A stretch of DNA of 64,000 nt, from NCBI GenBank assembly GCA_026260175.1, contig JAKCWW010000006.1, forward strand, positions 63,534 through 127,533, written 5' to 3'. This DNA is from Reticulitermes lucifugus. Its lineage: Eukaryota > Arthropoda > Insecta > Blattodea > Rhinotermitidae. Each line of letters starts with the position of its first letter. Within the stretch, counting starts at the first letter, position 1. A program made the translations under genes and the position numbers. The notes under the pieces were generated by a model, which saw only the letters and a program-made list of their open reading frames with translations, ran no database searches and was not told where the DNA came from. This document shows positions 54,341-64,000 of this stretch, one piece after another.

Positions 54341-54768
54341 CCGTATAATAGTCACTCAAGAGATAGTTAGAGGCACGCTGAAATAACACTCACTCCTTTC
54401 GAATTCTTTAGACGTGTCGGTATCTCTTCTCAACCTAAATTTTCCTTCATTGCTGCTTCCTACTATACCGACCCTCCGCTAGTGCCCTCCCTTCCTCTCA
54501 CAGGCTGTATGTTACTCGGTCGCACAATTCAGTTACAGTTCTCACACTGTCCACAAAAATTATGAAAATCAGACATCTTGATTCATCCTTTCTTTAACTA
54601 ACCTAAGAATTACGGCGTTGTATTAATGTCAAAATGTAGTGTATAGCATTGTGTGAAAATCCCACATGAATTCAAAGGCGCATGAGGGATAAGATAAATA
54701 CATATAAAATGTTAATCGGAACCTATGGAGTCAAGATACCAGTTAGAACACGTATTCTTACATGTGGG

Positions 54769-55055
54769 GGCGGGGATAGCGTAGTTGGTATAGCGACTCG
54801 CTACGGGTTGGACGGTCCGGGGATCGAATCCCGGTGGGGCGTACTTTTCGCAGCCGTCCAGACCGGCCCTGGGGCCTACCCAGTCTCCTATACAATGGGT
54901 ACCGGGTCTCTTTCCCGGGGGTAAAGCGGCCGGGACGTGTAGTTGACTACCCACCCCCATCTAGTGCCAGGGTTAAACAAAGAGTAGGGCCATATCTCTA
55001 CTCCCCCTCTGGGCCTTCATGGCCTGTTCTAGGGAGAAATTTATTTATTTATTTA
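54769..55055 (+). mobile_element. SINE B, full length
   Basis: Head GGGGATAGCGTAGTTGGTAT, TAGCGACTCGCTACGGG, GGTCCGGGGATCGAATCCCG. Body intact to GGCCTGTTCTAGGGAGAAAT and an (ATTT)n tail. ACACGTAT occurs just before (54748-54755) and just after (55055-55062), possibly part of a worn target duplication. It lies 430 bp downstream of another full-length copy in the same orientation. Confidence 0.92.
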
Positions 55056-55590
55056 CACGTATATGTGATGATAATATTAAAATGGATCTGAAAAGATAGC
55101 GTGTGCATTTTCCTGTTTAATTATCAAAGAAATTAACTTCGTACTGTTTGTTTTGATGAAAAGAAATGAGGCTAGAATGTCCGAAGTGACCTTCAGGCAC
55201 TGCCATCTCTAACAGTGAATGGTAACAGAATTACATAAAGTTTGTGAATAATGTGTTATGTACATACGCATACTGTACAGACTTACGCTAAATCTGTCGG
55301 ATATAAGCACGAAACCTTGCATCGTGTTCATGTTTGTAATTATTGCTTTACAATCAATCATTTAAACAAACAAACAAGCTGAGTATGCACATTTACAATC
55401 TACCTACATACCAAATCTTACGCGGGTAATTGGAAGGGTTCATTTGTTATTGCCATCAAACCGACAGCTAAAGACAATTTTTGCCGGCTGTCAAGTGCTT
55501 ATTTCATATTAAACCTACCATAAATCATCTCGGGACACTTGGATAGGTTTAAATTGTGCCCAATTTGCATTGTTTTCTTTACAATTATAG
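55056..55590. other. Unassigned spacer
   Basis: Nothing recognisable. Confidence 0.45.
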
Positions 55591-55712
55591 GAAACTGCTA
55601 AGGGCGTCTTTAGGGTAGCCTCCAATAGAGTAATATTTATACCAAGTTTTGTTAGTATCGGTCAACTGGTTTGGAACCTCACACACTCCCACACTCACAC
55701 ACAAACAGAGAC
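55591..55712 (+). repeat. Probable dispersed repeat tail
   Basis: Contains TATTTATACCAAGTTTTGTT, AGTATCGGTCAACTGGTTTG, then a CACACTCCCACACTCACAC run. The ACCAAGTTT...ATCGGTCAA...GGTTTGG order is typical of insect repeat 3' ends that finish in CAGACAGAC-type runs. No other copy here. Confidence 0.4.
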
Positions 55713-57082
55713 AGGATGGTGATCTCACAAACTCGGTCCACTTTCTTTTCCTTTCAAGGACGCAAAGCGACTACAAATGTTTACAAATATTACACACATA
55801 CTGAAATTTTGGGGTGGGGGATTGGAATTAAGATTAGTTGTTATGCATTTTTCTCGGGTAGTGAAATAAAAAAAAATTTACAAACTTGAAATAATTAAAA
55901 GTATAGCCCAGGTCCAAACACACACACACATCACCAATCAGGAATGCTGCAGAGAGTGCCCGCTATGTTTATTGCTGTATATGGTGTAGTGCCCAGACCA
56001 CCCAAGCCGAACACAGGTCTGTATTTGTAGATTCGTAACGCTAACTTTGCAACTCTCTCTCTCTCTCACTCTCTCCCCTTTGCTTATATTTTTATAAGCA
56101 TATTTATCTGTCGTTTTTCAAGTACGCTGTCAGTAACTCGGATTATGCAGCGTCGAATTACCAAATCACATAAATAGGAAAGGATGTCAAAGGAGCTCAT
56201 GGCGTAGTTTAAGGCACTATCCTGACATCTGACGGAAATTATTGAGGAAAATCATGAAAATATTAGCATAGCTGGTGTCGCGGCCGAAGGTTCCAGATGC
56301 CTGCCCTCCTGGCTCGGGATTTCCATGATTTGTGCTCAGTCCTCCACATCATTAAAGCTGTTACGTGCAAGAAAGATTAGAATGACATCTGACGACACAA
56401 AATTAAAACAGTTCGGCAGAATAGAAAAATTAGTAAAATATAAGAGTGCAATATCTATTTATTATATTGCAGATCGGCTAAATCAACTGTAGGGTATGTC
56501 TAGATAACGTATAAAACACAGACTATTATACAAATTGTTTAATCTTACAATATCTACCTCATAATCTTATTAAAATAGCATGTGTATAATTTATATTCAC
56601 CTAAACAGATTTCTATATTGCCGTTGTATTAATGTATGTATAATTTACTGTCAGTATATCACTGATTGAGTAAGAAGCTATAATTTAGAACACACAAATT
56701 ATGGACTTACCCCAACATGCAATACGAAAGGAACGGAGAATGGAGAATGTGAAAAGACAAAGAAAGAAGCATAGCTTTGGGCAGAAACTTCGTTTAGACT
56801 ATGCATGTTTTAAGAATCGCTAAAATTACAGGCAAAGCTAAAGTCCAAATTAATACCATACCGCACTGTGGTTTACATCTTGGTGATTACATGTGTTTAT
56901 CGGCGTATGTGCGTGTTGTATTGAACCAAACCGTAATATCAATATATGCGTTAAAAAACAAATTACGATGATATAAGTAAAGTTTACATTACAAAGCATG
57001 TGTTTGTCAGTGTCATGAGAAAACGTTTCACATGTAGGCCTAAATGTATAAAAACCTAGGTAATTGTATGTCTTATTAAGAG
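55713..57082. other. Unassigned spacer with a SINE-like head
   Basis: A (CT)n run lies at about 56054-56080. At 56190-56225 GGAGCTCATGGCGTAGTTTA and AGGCACTATCC resemble a tRNA-like A-box region; no good B-box follows. Nothing else is recognisable. Confidence 0.4.
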
Positions 57083-57716
57083 AATGCAGAAAAAAGTCAC
57101 AAAAAAATATTGATTCTTTGAAGATGTGTCAATGTTTCAGTATTTGGGAACGAAAATATAATAAACAAATATTTATCCATGAAGAAGATGAATGAATATT
57201 AAATTTAGGTCATAATCTTAGTCTTCTTGCTTCGTATCTACGAAAGCAGAGATTAAGACATTATATTTACAATTGTACGTATAGTATTATGGGAGTGAAT
57301 TTTCGTTTATCACGTGAAAGGAAAAGAAGTACATTGAATGCGTGTAGTAAGAAGATAATAAGGAGAAAATTTGGACCTGAAATGAGAGACGTTACAAGCT
57401 TAAGGAAACTGCATAATAAGGAGAATCATACATTTTACTCTTCACAATTATTACTGGGGTGATTAAAACAAAGAGGACGAGATGGTTTGGACATATAACA
57501 CGCATATTAATATAAGATATGAAGGAAACATTTTTGCCTGAAAATGTGAAATTACGTCGTAAGAGAGCACTTGGAATACATCAGCGTGAATGTGAGGATA
57601 ATATGAACATTGATACTAAAGAGAGAGCGTGTCAGGTACAGGGTTAGCTATGTTTGGTGGGATGTTGTGAATAGGGTAATGAACTTTTGAAATTTGGTGT
57701 TCTATGGAGGGGAGAA
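57083..57716 (+). pseudogene. LINE family L1x, 3' third (upstream copy)
   Basis: Plus-strand motifs in order, with frame changes: NAEK (reverse-transcriptase palm follow-on), FEDVSMFQYLGTKI, IHEE, KKIIRRKFGPEMRDVTSLRK, LHNKENHTFYSS, then a decayed RWAGHV region, DNMNIDTKER and a VNRVMNF-like end. This is the region after the YADD motif through to the C-terminus. SINE A begins immediately after. Confidence 0.75.
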
Positions 57717-57717
57717 T

Positions 57718-57960
57718 GCCGATTCCAGTGGCCGTGCGGTCTAAGGCGTGGGTCTTCGGCCGCTCGCTTACTAGGANNNNNNNNNNNNNNNNNNNNNNNN
57801 NNNNNNNNNNNNNNNNNNNNNNNNNNAGAGGTCTCTGCGACGAGCTGGTCCCTCGTCTAGAGGAGTCCTACCGACTGTGGTGTGTCTGATGTGTGTGATC
57901 GTAAAACCTCGACGAGGAGGCCTAGGCCCATATAGGGCTGTCGAGCCATAGAAAAAAATG
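57718..57960 (+). mobile_element. SINE A, subfamily A1, containing an assembly gap
   Basis: Head GCCGATTCCAGTGGCCGTGC, GGTCTAAGGCGTGGGTC, then an N-gap over the B-box region, then GGTCTCTGCGACGAGCTGG and AGGAGTCCTACCGACTGTGG. The A1 3' end is GATCGTAAAACCTCGACGAG, GGCTGTCGAGCCATAG. It sits at the 3' end of the preceding LINE copy. Confidence 0.85.
57777..57826. other. Assembly gap (50 N)
   Basis: Run of 50 undetermined bases inside SINE A. Confidence 1.
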
Positions 57961-58439
57961 GAGGGGAGAGTAAGGCCTATTGAATATTGTTTCCTAAAGT
58001 CAATCTGTAGTTAAATCCGTAATGTAACTTGTGCGAAGGAAATTGTTTTTGAGTGTAAACGATTTAAGATCAACTTCGAATTAGCAGGACAAGGAAATAG
58101 TTAAAATTTGGTATTGGTTGTGTAAACACATAACTTGGAGAGAGTGGAGATCGGAGTGCCAGGAAACACAGGGGAAGATGGGGCAAAGAAACCACCATGT
58201 TCCAATGACTCAGTAAGAAATTAACGTAGGAGAGAGAGAGAATGTAAATGAAATAAAGTATTATAAAAAGAATAAAGAGAAATGATGAAAACTTATTCGC
58301 CAACTGTGTGCCATTTACGCGAAATTTATTTAGTATCTAGACCAAAGTCTCCCTCTGCGTAACAAGAATGAATCAAGTCAGCATGTCAAGGAAAAGGGAA
58401 TGAAAATCACCAATTACGGACAGAAAGTTCTTTATAATT
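57961..58439. other. Unassigned spacer, possibly the 5' part of the next LINE
   Basis: No motif of the endonuclease N-terminus is visible. It may contain eroded LINE sequence. Confidence 0.4.
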
Positions 58440-60915
58440 ATATCAGAAATTAAAAGTGCAGGATTTGTTATTGGTAGAATGTTATATGTAGCAATAAGAG
58501 GTCGCTGGTGTCATACTATTGCTCTGAATGCGCATGCTCAAACTGAGGATAAAAGCGAGGGCTCACAGGACAATTTCTGTGAGGGATTAGAGCAGGGACT
58601 TGATTAGTTCCTAAGTACCAATTGAAAATTCTTTTGGGAGACTTCAGTGCAAAACCATTGGAAGAAATTTTTAAACCGATAAATGGGAACGAGAGTTTTC
58701 ATGATGCAATAATGATAATCGAGTTAGAGTAGTAAACGTTGCCAAATAGGAGAATTTACTTGTCAAGAGCGTAATGTTCTCACACAGAAATATTCATAAA
58801 TATACTTGAATCTCTCCTGATGAGAAGACTCATATTCAGATTGAAGGCACTCAAGCATATTTGATGTATTACCTTTCGGTGGAGCTAACCGCTGTACTGT
58901 TCAGTATATGGTGGTTGAAAACGTTAGGGACACACTTTGTAAGTAAACGAAGAACACCGAAGTTGGATATGGAGATAGTGATATCAAGAAATAAAAGATG
59001 TGGAAGTTACAATAAAAGTTCGGGTTAAAAATCTTAAAATTGCAGTTTTGGAGAATTTAGATGATGGCGAGAACTTTAGTAGGGCTTGAGAAAACGTTAA
59101 AGTGAACACCAAAACCTCAGCTCAAGCGAGTGCAGGTCGTTACATAAATTACGTTTTGATGAAAAATGTTAAAAGACTTCAGATCAAAGGAAGCAAGCTA
59201 AACTGTAACTGTCACAGGATCCGAGTCAAATTGATGTAAACAAACAGAAGAATGTAAGAAGAACAAGTAGTATATTTCTTAGGAATAAAATAAGGAAGTA
59301 TTTGAAAGGTGAAATTAATGATTTTGAAACAAACAGTAAGAACAAGAATAATAAAGAATAGTTTTATAGGAGGTATTAATGAATTTAAGAATTATCATCC
59401 TAGGACCAACTTGGTAGGATGAAAGGCTTATATTCCCTATTTTGAATATGTGGAAGAATCACTAATATAAACGTATTCAAGCTTAATAATGTTTGGCAAA
59501 AGGAAATACAGACAGCTGAGCCATTAGTACCTGAGTCTAGCCCCTTTGAATTTGAGATTGGTAGGGAATATGTAATAGGATACATAGCCCCTGGTGTCGA
59601 AAAAACGTCAGCGGGATTTATATATTCACGAGGTAAACAATGCGTTCTAAAATTCATAAAATTTTTAATTTTGTTTGGGATGGGGAAGAATCGCCTCTAC
59701 ATTGGAAGGAATCTATTTTGGTAACTATTTACAAGAAGGGTGGTAAAGATGTATTATACTAATTATCGCGCAACATCACTCTTACTAAGTACAAACAAAA
59801 TTTCCTGCAACATGCTTTGGATATCTTCAGCGTGGTTCGACCTAAGAGAACAACTACAGATCGCGTGTTCTGTCTTCGTAAAATGATGAAGAAAGAGGGG
59901 AATGCAATTCAGCAGCATAGCAGCAATTCATAGACTTCAGGAAAGGCTATGGTTCATTTATTAGGGCGTTCGGTAAAGCATTCTCCTTTAGTCTACTGTA
60001 ACTATGACACTAGTTAAGTTCACTATAACGTGTTTAAATGAAACCTTTAGTAAATTCCGGATGGACAACACTTCTCTGATAACTTCTTATGCAGAATATT
60101 TTTCAACAAAAGCTGCTTGATGGCTATTGAATTGAAAGTTTACTTTATAATATGAAATTAGAGGGTTCAAGAAAAGCAGAAGGGGTTAAAATTGAATGGT
60201 ATATCTGAGCTTCTCTTTTAGGCTGATGACGATGATTTACTGAGCGAAAACACGAGTAGGCCTACTGTAAGGGATAAAAGTAAACCTTTATTGCTACCAA
60301 TCAAAGAGATCAGTCAAGAAATCAATGCCGAGAAGACGTAAGTTTTCTGAAGAGAATGCAGATAAAAATCACAAAACATTTACTATCCAAAACCATAAAA
60401 TTTAAAATATAAGCAACCATAATTTTGCCTGTTGTTTTATGTAATTTTGAAATTTGGTCTCTCGTTTTGAAGGATGAACATAAGCTGAGAGTGCTCATGA
60501 ACAGTGTAATAAAGAAGATATTTAGGCCTAGGAGGGAGGAGGTAACAGGGGACTGCAGGAAATTCCTTAAAGAGGAGCTTTATGATTTTTACTCCTCACC
60601 AAATATTACTCAGGTGACCAAATCAAGAAAGATGAGATGGGCGGGCATGTGGCACGTATTTGGCAGAGCAGAGGCACATAAAAGGTTTTGGTGGAGAAGC
60701 CTGAGGAAAACAGACCACTTGCAAGACTTAGGCATAGATGGGAGAATGTAATGAAATGGAACTTCCAGCATTAGAACGGAAGGACGTGTACTGGTTTTAT
60801 CTGTCTCAGGATGGGGATAAATGGCGGGACTTTGTTAAAACTTAATAAATATTCAGATTTCACAACAGCCGAGGAATTTCTCGATGGACTAAGAATCTAT
60901 TAGTTTCTCAAAAAG
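58440..60915 (+). pseudogene. LINE family L1x, nearly full-length, heavily decayed (endonuclease - reverse transcriptase - C-terminal tail)
   Basis: A non-LTR retrotransposon ORF read across many stops and shifts. The apurinic-type endonuclease part includes GRMLYVAIRGRWCHTIALNA (from about 58475), a GDFxAK motif (about 58641) and NGNESFHDA. Reverse-transcriptase traces are YKKGGKD (about 59733), NYRATSLL (about 59761), RTTTDRVFCLRKMM (about 59851) and the catalytic motif, now stop-ADDDDLLSEN (about 60221). The C-terminal part is SLVLKDEHKLRVLMNSVIKK, KEELYDFYSSPNITQV and RKMRWAG (60450-60650), then KTDHLQDLGIDGRM. The 3' UTR block ends near 60915. The Tyr of YADD is lost and the endonuclease N-terminus is missing, so it cannot be functional. 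Clade is uncertain; the tail resembles RTE-like endonuclease-reverse transcriptases. Confidence 0.82.
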
Positions 60916-63900
60916 GACTTTGATAAGTGGAACTAGTCATTTCGTCGGAGCGCCATTGTAGTTATAATCTATAATAAAATTGTACATTTCTAATTAACTA
61001 CAATTTTAGAGAAAAATGTAGATTGTCAAAAGCAAGATGTCGCTATTACAAATCACGAAAATTACCCGTTTTGTCTACACAGAAAATTTTTGACAAGAAA
61101 GGAATTTAGTCTTCCCTGAAGACCACTGCTTAAGACTACATTCTTGACATACATATAAATAAATATCCAGATTTTTCAGTGAGCTTATGTCGTTAGGACT
61201 GCGTCTCCCCGCAAACACGCGTTTATTAGCGTGTGATCCGAAAACGTTAATACAAAATAACTTATTATAAAAGACGAAGATTAATATTAAACAAATAAAC
61301 GAGAAGTAAGCAAGATGTTGTGTTCTTTACCACTTTTAATTCCTTCCAAAAGTTTAATAAACTTTACAAATAGGTCTATTATTTGCACACGCATCAGTCG
61401 ACTGTATCTAGAATACATCACTTCCTGTCAGCCCTAACGGAGATATAAATACTCCTGTATCTTTCGCATACATTTTTTGTGTCCAATAATACTTTTAACA
61501 AAATTTGTAGAGTAAGAGCAAGGAAAATATTATACGGCTCTTAATTATTACACAAAAATAATTTGGGTGCCAAATTATTAATATAATATTTTTAATTAAA
61601 TGTTTTTTTCGGAGATCAGTCACTAGTTAAGCCACAGAATAAGCCAATGTTGTGACATGCTTTGCAGTAACACAAAACTGCATTCATATTCAATATAAAC
61701 CTCTGCAAATTAAGCATAAAATATTAATAACTCACATAGACATACATATGTTATATTTCAGGAGATTATTTTCCATATTAAATATTTTGTTATGCAAGCC
61801 CTAAACTCATTTACGAAAGTTATTGTAGAAACTTTTTTTGTTTAATCCTCGACATGTTAATTGTAGTAATGTTTTCACGAAACTCGCCTCTGGCAAAATT
61901 TAGCTTAAATCAGCAGAGGGATTAAGAAATTACAAGTGGCTGAAAACTCGCGTAGATTACACAGACGTCCTGTCAGTACATAACTTAGAGTATAGGTATA
62001 TTATGTAGTATTGTGTATATATATACACGCATGGGTGCACAAATCCCGGGCGACTAAATTTTGTACGGTGGCGCCTAATATTTGTGGGTTCTCAGTATGG
62101 AAATTGCTTCATGTCACCCTTCTGGCGCCTAGAGTTTTAACGTAGCTCCTAGACTTTTTGAAAATTTGTATACCCCTGTGTGTACTTACATATATTGCCG
62201 TTACTGCGTAATTCTGCTATCTCACCGAATACTTGGGCATTCCATCCATCATCTGAAATGTTTAGTTGAATTATATAGTTACAAGGCACTTTACCACTGT
62301 AACTCGTGTTGTTGTAGAGTAGCCTACCTCGGTACTCCCTGCTGTGACTGTTTCAGAGCAGTTGCAGCGTAAAATAATAATCAATTTCACAAAACAAATA
62401 TACATTTAAGAAGCCAAAATAAAGAATAAAATTGATAATAATTAATAAAAAATCAAGAAACTGTGTCAGTAAGTTTACATGTACTTAAATTAAATTAATA
62501 TTAATTTATTTTTGCCCGAAATTTAAACATATCTTGCAAAGAAAGTAACTGAACAGTTAGTTATTCTGCAGATTACGCAGTTAAAGTCCAAACAAGTTCT
62601 TCATTGACACACGCTAACTAAATGTTTAACGTGTGTGCTGCGTAGTATTCGGTGAAATAACGTTTTTCACACAATAACTGTAACATACATGCCCCACGAT
62701 TTACTACTGTTGCATTGTACTTGGTTGTAAACATGTCCTGTAAGTAATAATCATGTACACTAGATGTCAGCATGTGCGCTCAGTAAACTAGCTGTTTATT
62801 TTACAAGCCATTAGCGGGTACCGAATAGGCGTATCCAGAAGGCTCCGTCTGATGCCACTCACGTATTCACTGCATACTACATCCACGTGGAGCTTTCATT
62901 CATAACAAACACACACTATCACAATTCACTGGTACTTGATACACGGCATAATAGTGTTTTTAGTTTAGAAACGTTGATGGCGCTGAGATCGCTGTGGCAG
63001 TGTCAGTAACTGTATGAATGAGGAGAAATAACAAGCCACACCTCCGGACTGGGTCGACCCTCGGTAGAAACAGAGAGAGAAAGAGTTGAGTCAGTAAGAC
63101 CACACAAGTCGTGGACATTCAAACCTATTGCAGCATCAACACACACATACATAGCTCCTGTATTCTATACTATCCATGTCTCTTTACTGTGGCCTAAGTT
63201 TATTCCTTATACTATTCAAACCGAGGGCCGCATGTCTGTGTAACATTATACAGTACCAATAACAATTAACAAATTCTCATTATTTTACTAGCACCGAACG
63301 CCCAAGTTGAGTGATGAGCACTCATGTTTCGCTTCTGGGAGGTCCCGGATAAAAATTTCAGCCCGTAGGCAGGCAATCGTGGCTGATATTCTTTGTTTTC
63401 TACTCAGTCACACCAAGCCCATGCTGCAATTGTACCTTCAATTAGGCCACCACCACTTCCCTCCAATTCCTTTAAAGATTATTATGCCTTAATAATTCCT
63501 TTAATCGGTTCTATGTAGGTAACCTTATTTATTGAAAACGTAAATGAAACGCAAGTTGATAAACGAGTAAATTAAGGCTATACATTTGAACATACTTATG
63601 TACAATATAATAGCGAAGGTATCAATGTGATATTGAGCCAAATGCTGCCTAAGAACTTGAAGATTCACCGTTTAAATATGAGCGGTAGCTATATGTACCA
63701 CATGTAACATTAGAAAATTCTGCGTTTTACCACCTAGTGTTTATACGTAGATGTTCCCCTAAACAACAGTAACTGATTGGTCTTGGAACAAGGAGAGTGT
63801 TTACTGTGGGGTAGGAACTAAATGTTTATATGCGAAATTTGAGTTTTCCACGTCTTCGTTGAGGATTCAGGTCCCTTGGTTTCTTCCGTTGTGTAGCAGA

Positions 63901-64000
63901 GTTATTTGTTTCCGATGTTTTGAAGGATTTTACCGCCTTCGAGACGAATGTCAGACGGCTAATACTATGTATATAGGTCTAGGTATAATATGGCAGTCGA
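60916..64000. other. Long AT-rich stretch with little identifiable content
   Basis: A possible repeat lies at about 62045-62155 (ACGGTGGCGCCTAATATTTG, CTTCTGGCGCCTAGAG), with two GGCGCCTA words. At 62977 an ATG in GTTGATGGCGCTG opens a short frame before a weak GTAACT; I do not call an exon. An A+G run lies at about 63070-63085. Otherwise nothing recognisable. Confidence 0.45.

Noticed and set aside
62970-63015. ATG with a short frame before GTAACT as another first exon
   Set aside because: The donor is weak and the context unremarkable; chance occurrence is more likely.
1-64000. CRISPR array, bacterial operon, rRNA, integrated prophage
   Set aside because: No spaced direct repeats of CRISPR type, no closely packed long ORFs, no ribosomal RNA sequence; SINEs, LINEs and microsatellites are eukaryotic.

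Overview
This window looks like a gene-poor, AT-rich stretch of an arthropod nuclear genome, most likely an insect and plausibly a cockroach or termite. That placement is inference: the LINE and SINE families here resemble ones I associate with Blattodea, and no database search was possible. There is no operon structure, no long ORF and no rRNA. There is no canonical tRNA gene either: every tRNA-like sequence is the head of a SINE. I find no convincing complete protein-coding gene. The only possible exon of a host gene is a small GC-rich patch at about 10420-10514 with a Kozak-like ATG followed by a consensus splice donor.

Nearly everything that can be identified is a fossil mobile element. 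(1) Non-LTR retrotransposon family L1x (my label) encodes an endonuclease, a reverse transcriptase and a C-terminal tail containing an RRMRWAGHV-type motif. One heavily decayed, nearly full-length copy lies at about 58440-60915. A second 3' half lies just upstream at 57083-57716, and many 3' tails are scattered elsewhere. (2) A second LINE family, L2x, has an RMPEERTVKKV-type tail (43195-43720, 18281-18365). (3) There are three tRNA-headed SINE families: SINE A in two 3'-tail subfamilies, SINE B in about 13 copies, and SINE C. (4) Three non-autonomous hAT-like DNA elements have recognisable terminal inverted repeats and target-site duplications. (5) Several anonymous repeat families (D, E, F and G) occur. 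(6) There are many microsatellites, including a TATG tract of about 360 bp.

The most striking pattern is a set of eleven dispersed hammerhead-ribozyme-like motifs, CTGANGA - stem II - GAAA, at about 2.0, 3.7, 10.9, 28.2, 36.1, 37.0, 38.2, 38.4, 40.0, 40.5 and 44.6 kb. Stem II differs in sequence between most copies but keeps its pairing in at least six (GGCTT/AAGCC, GGTGG/CCACC, GGGAC/GTCCC, GGAGA/TCTCC, GGAAG/TTTCC, CGGCTT/AAACCG), as expected for a selected RNA structure. The 40.0-kb copy also has an 11-bp stem I. Such motifs are known from Penelope-like retroelements, so the likely reading is a diverse set of Penelope-type or retrozyme-like ends. Two copies sit in opposite arms of a long inverted repeat nested inside a hAT-like element at 38.05-38.95 kb.

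Layout: 0-10 kb holds family D/E repeats, SINE A, an L1x tail and a nested direct-repeat structure (5.95-6.86 kb). 10-16 kb holds the exon candidate, SINE B, an L1x tail ending beside a 52-bp perfect palindrome, a hAT MITE and another L1x tail. 16-31 kb is mostly anonymous AT-rich DNA with SINEs, a long microsatellite and a hAT MITE. 31-45 kb is densest in SINEs and hammerhead-like motifs. 45-57 kb holds SINEs, small fold-back elements and one assembly gap. 57-61 kb is the LINE cluster with a SINE that contains the second assembly gap. 61-64 kb is nearly featureless.
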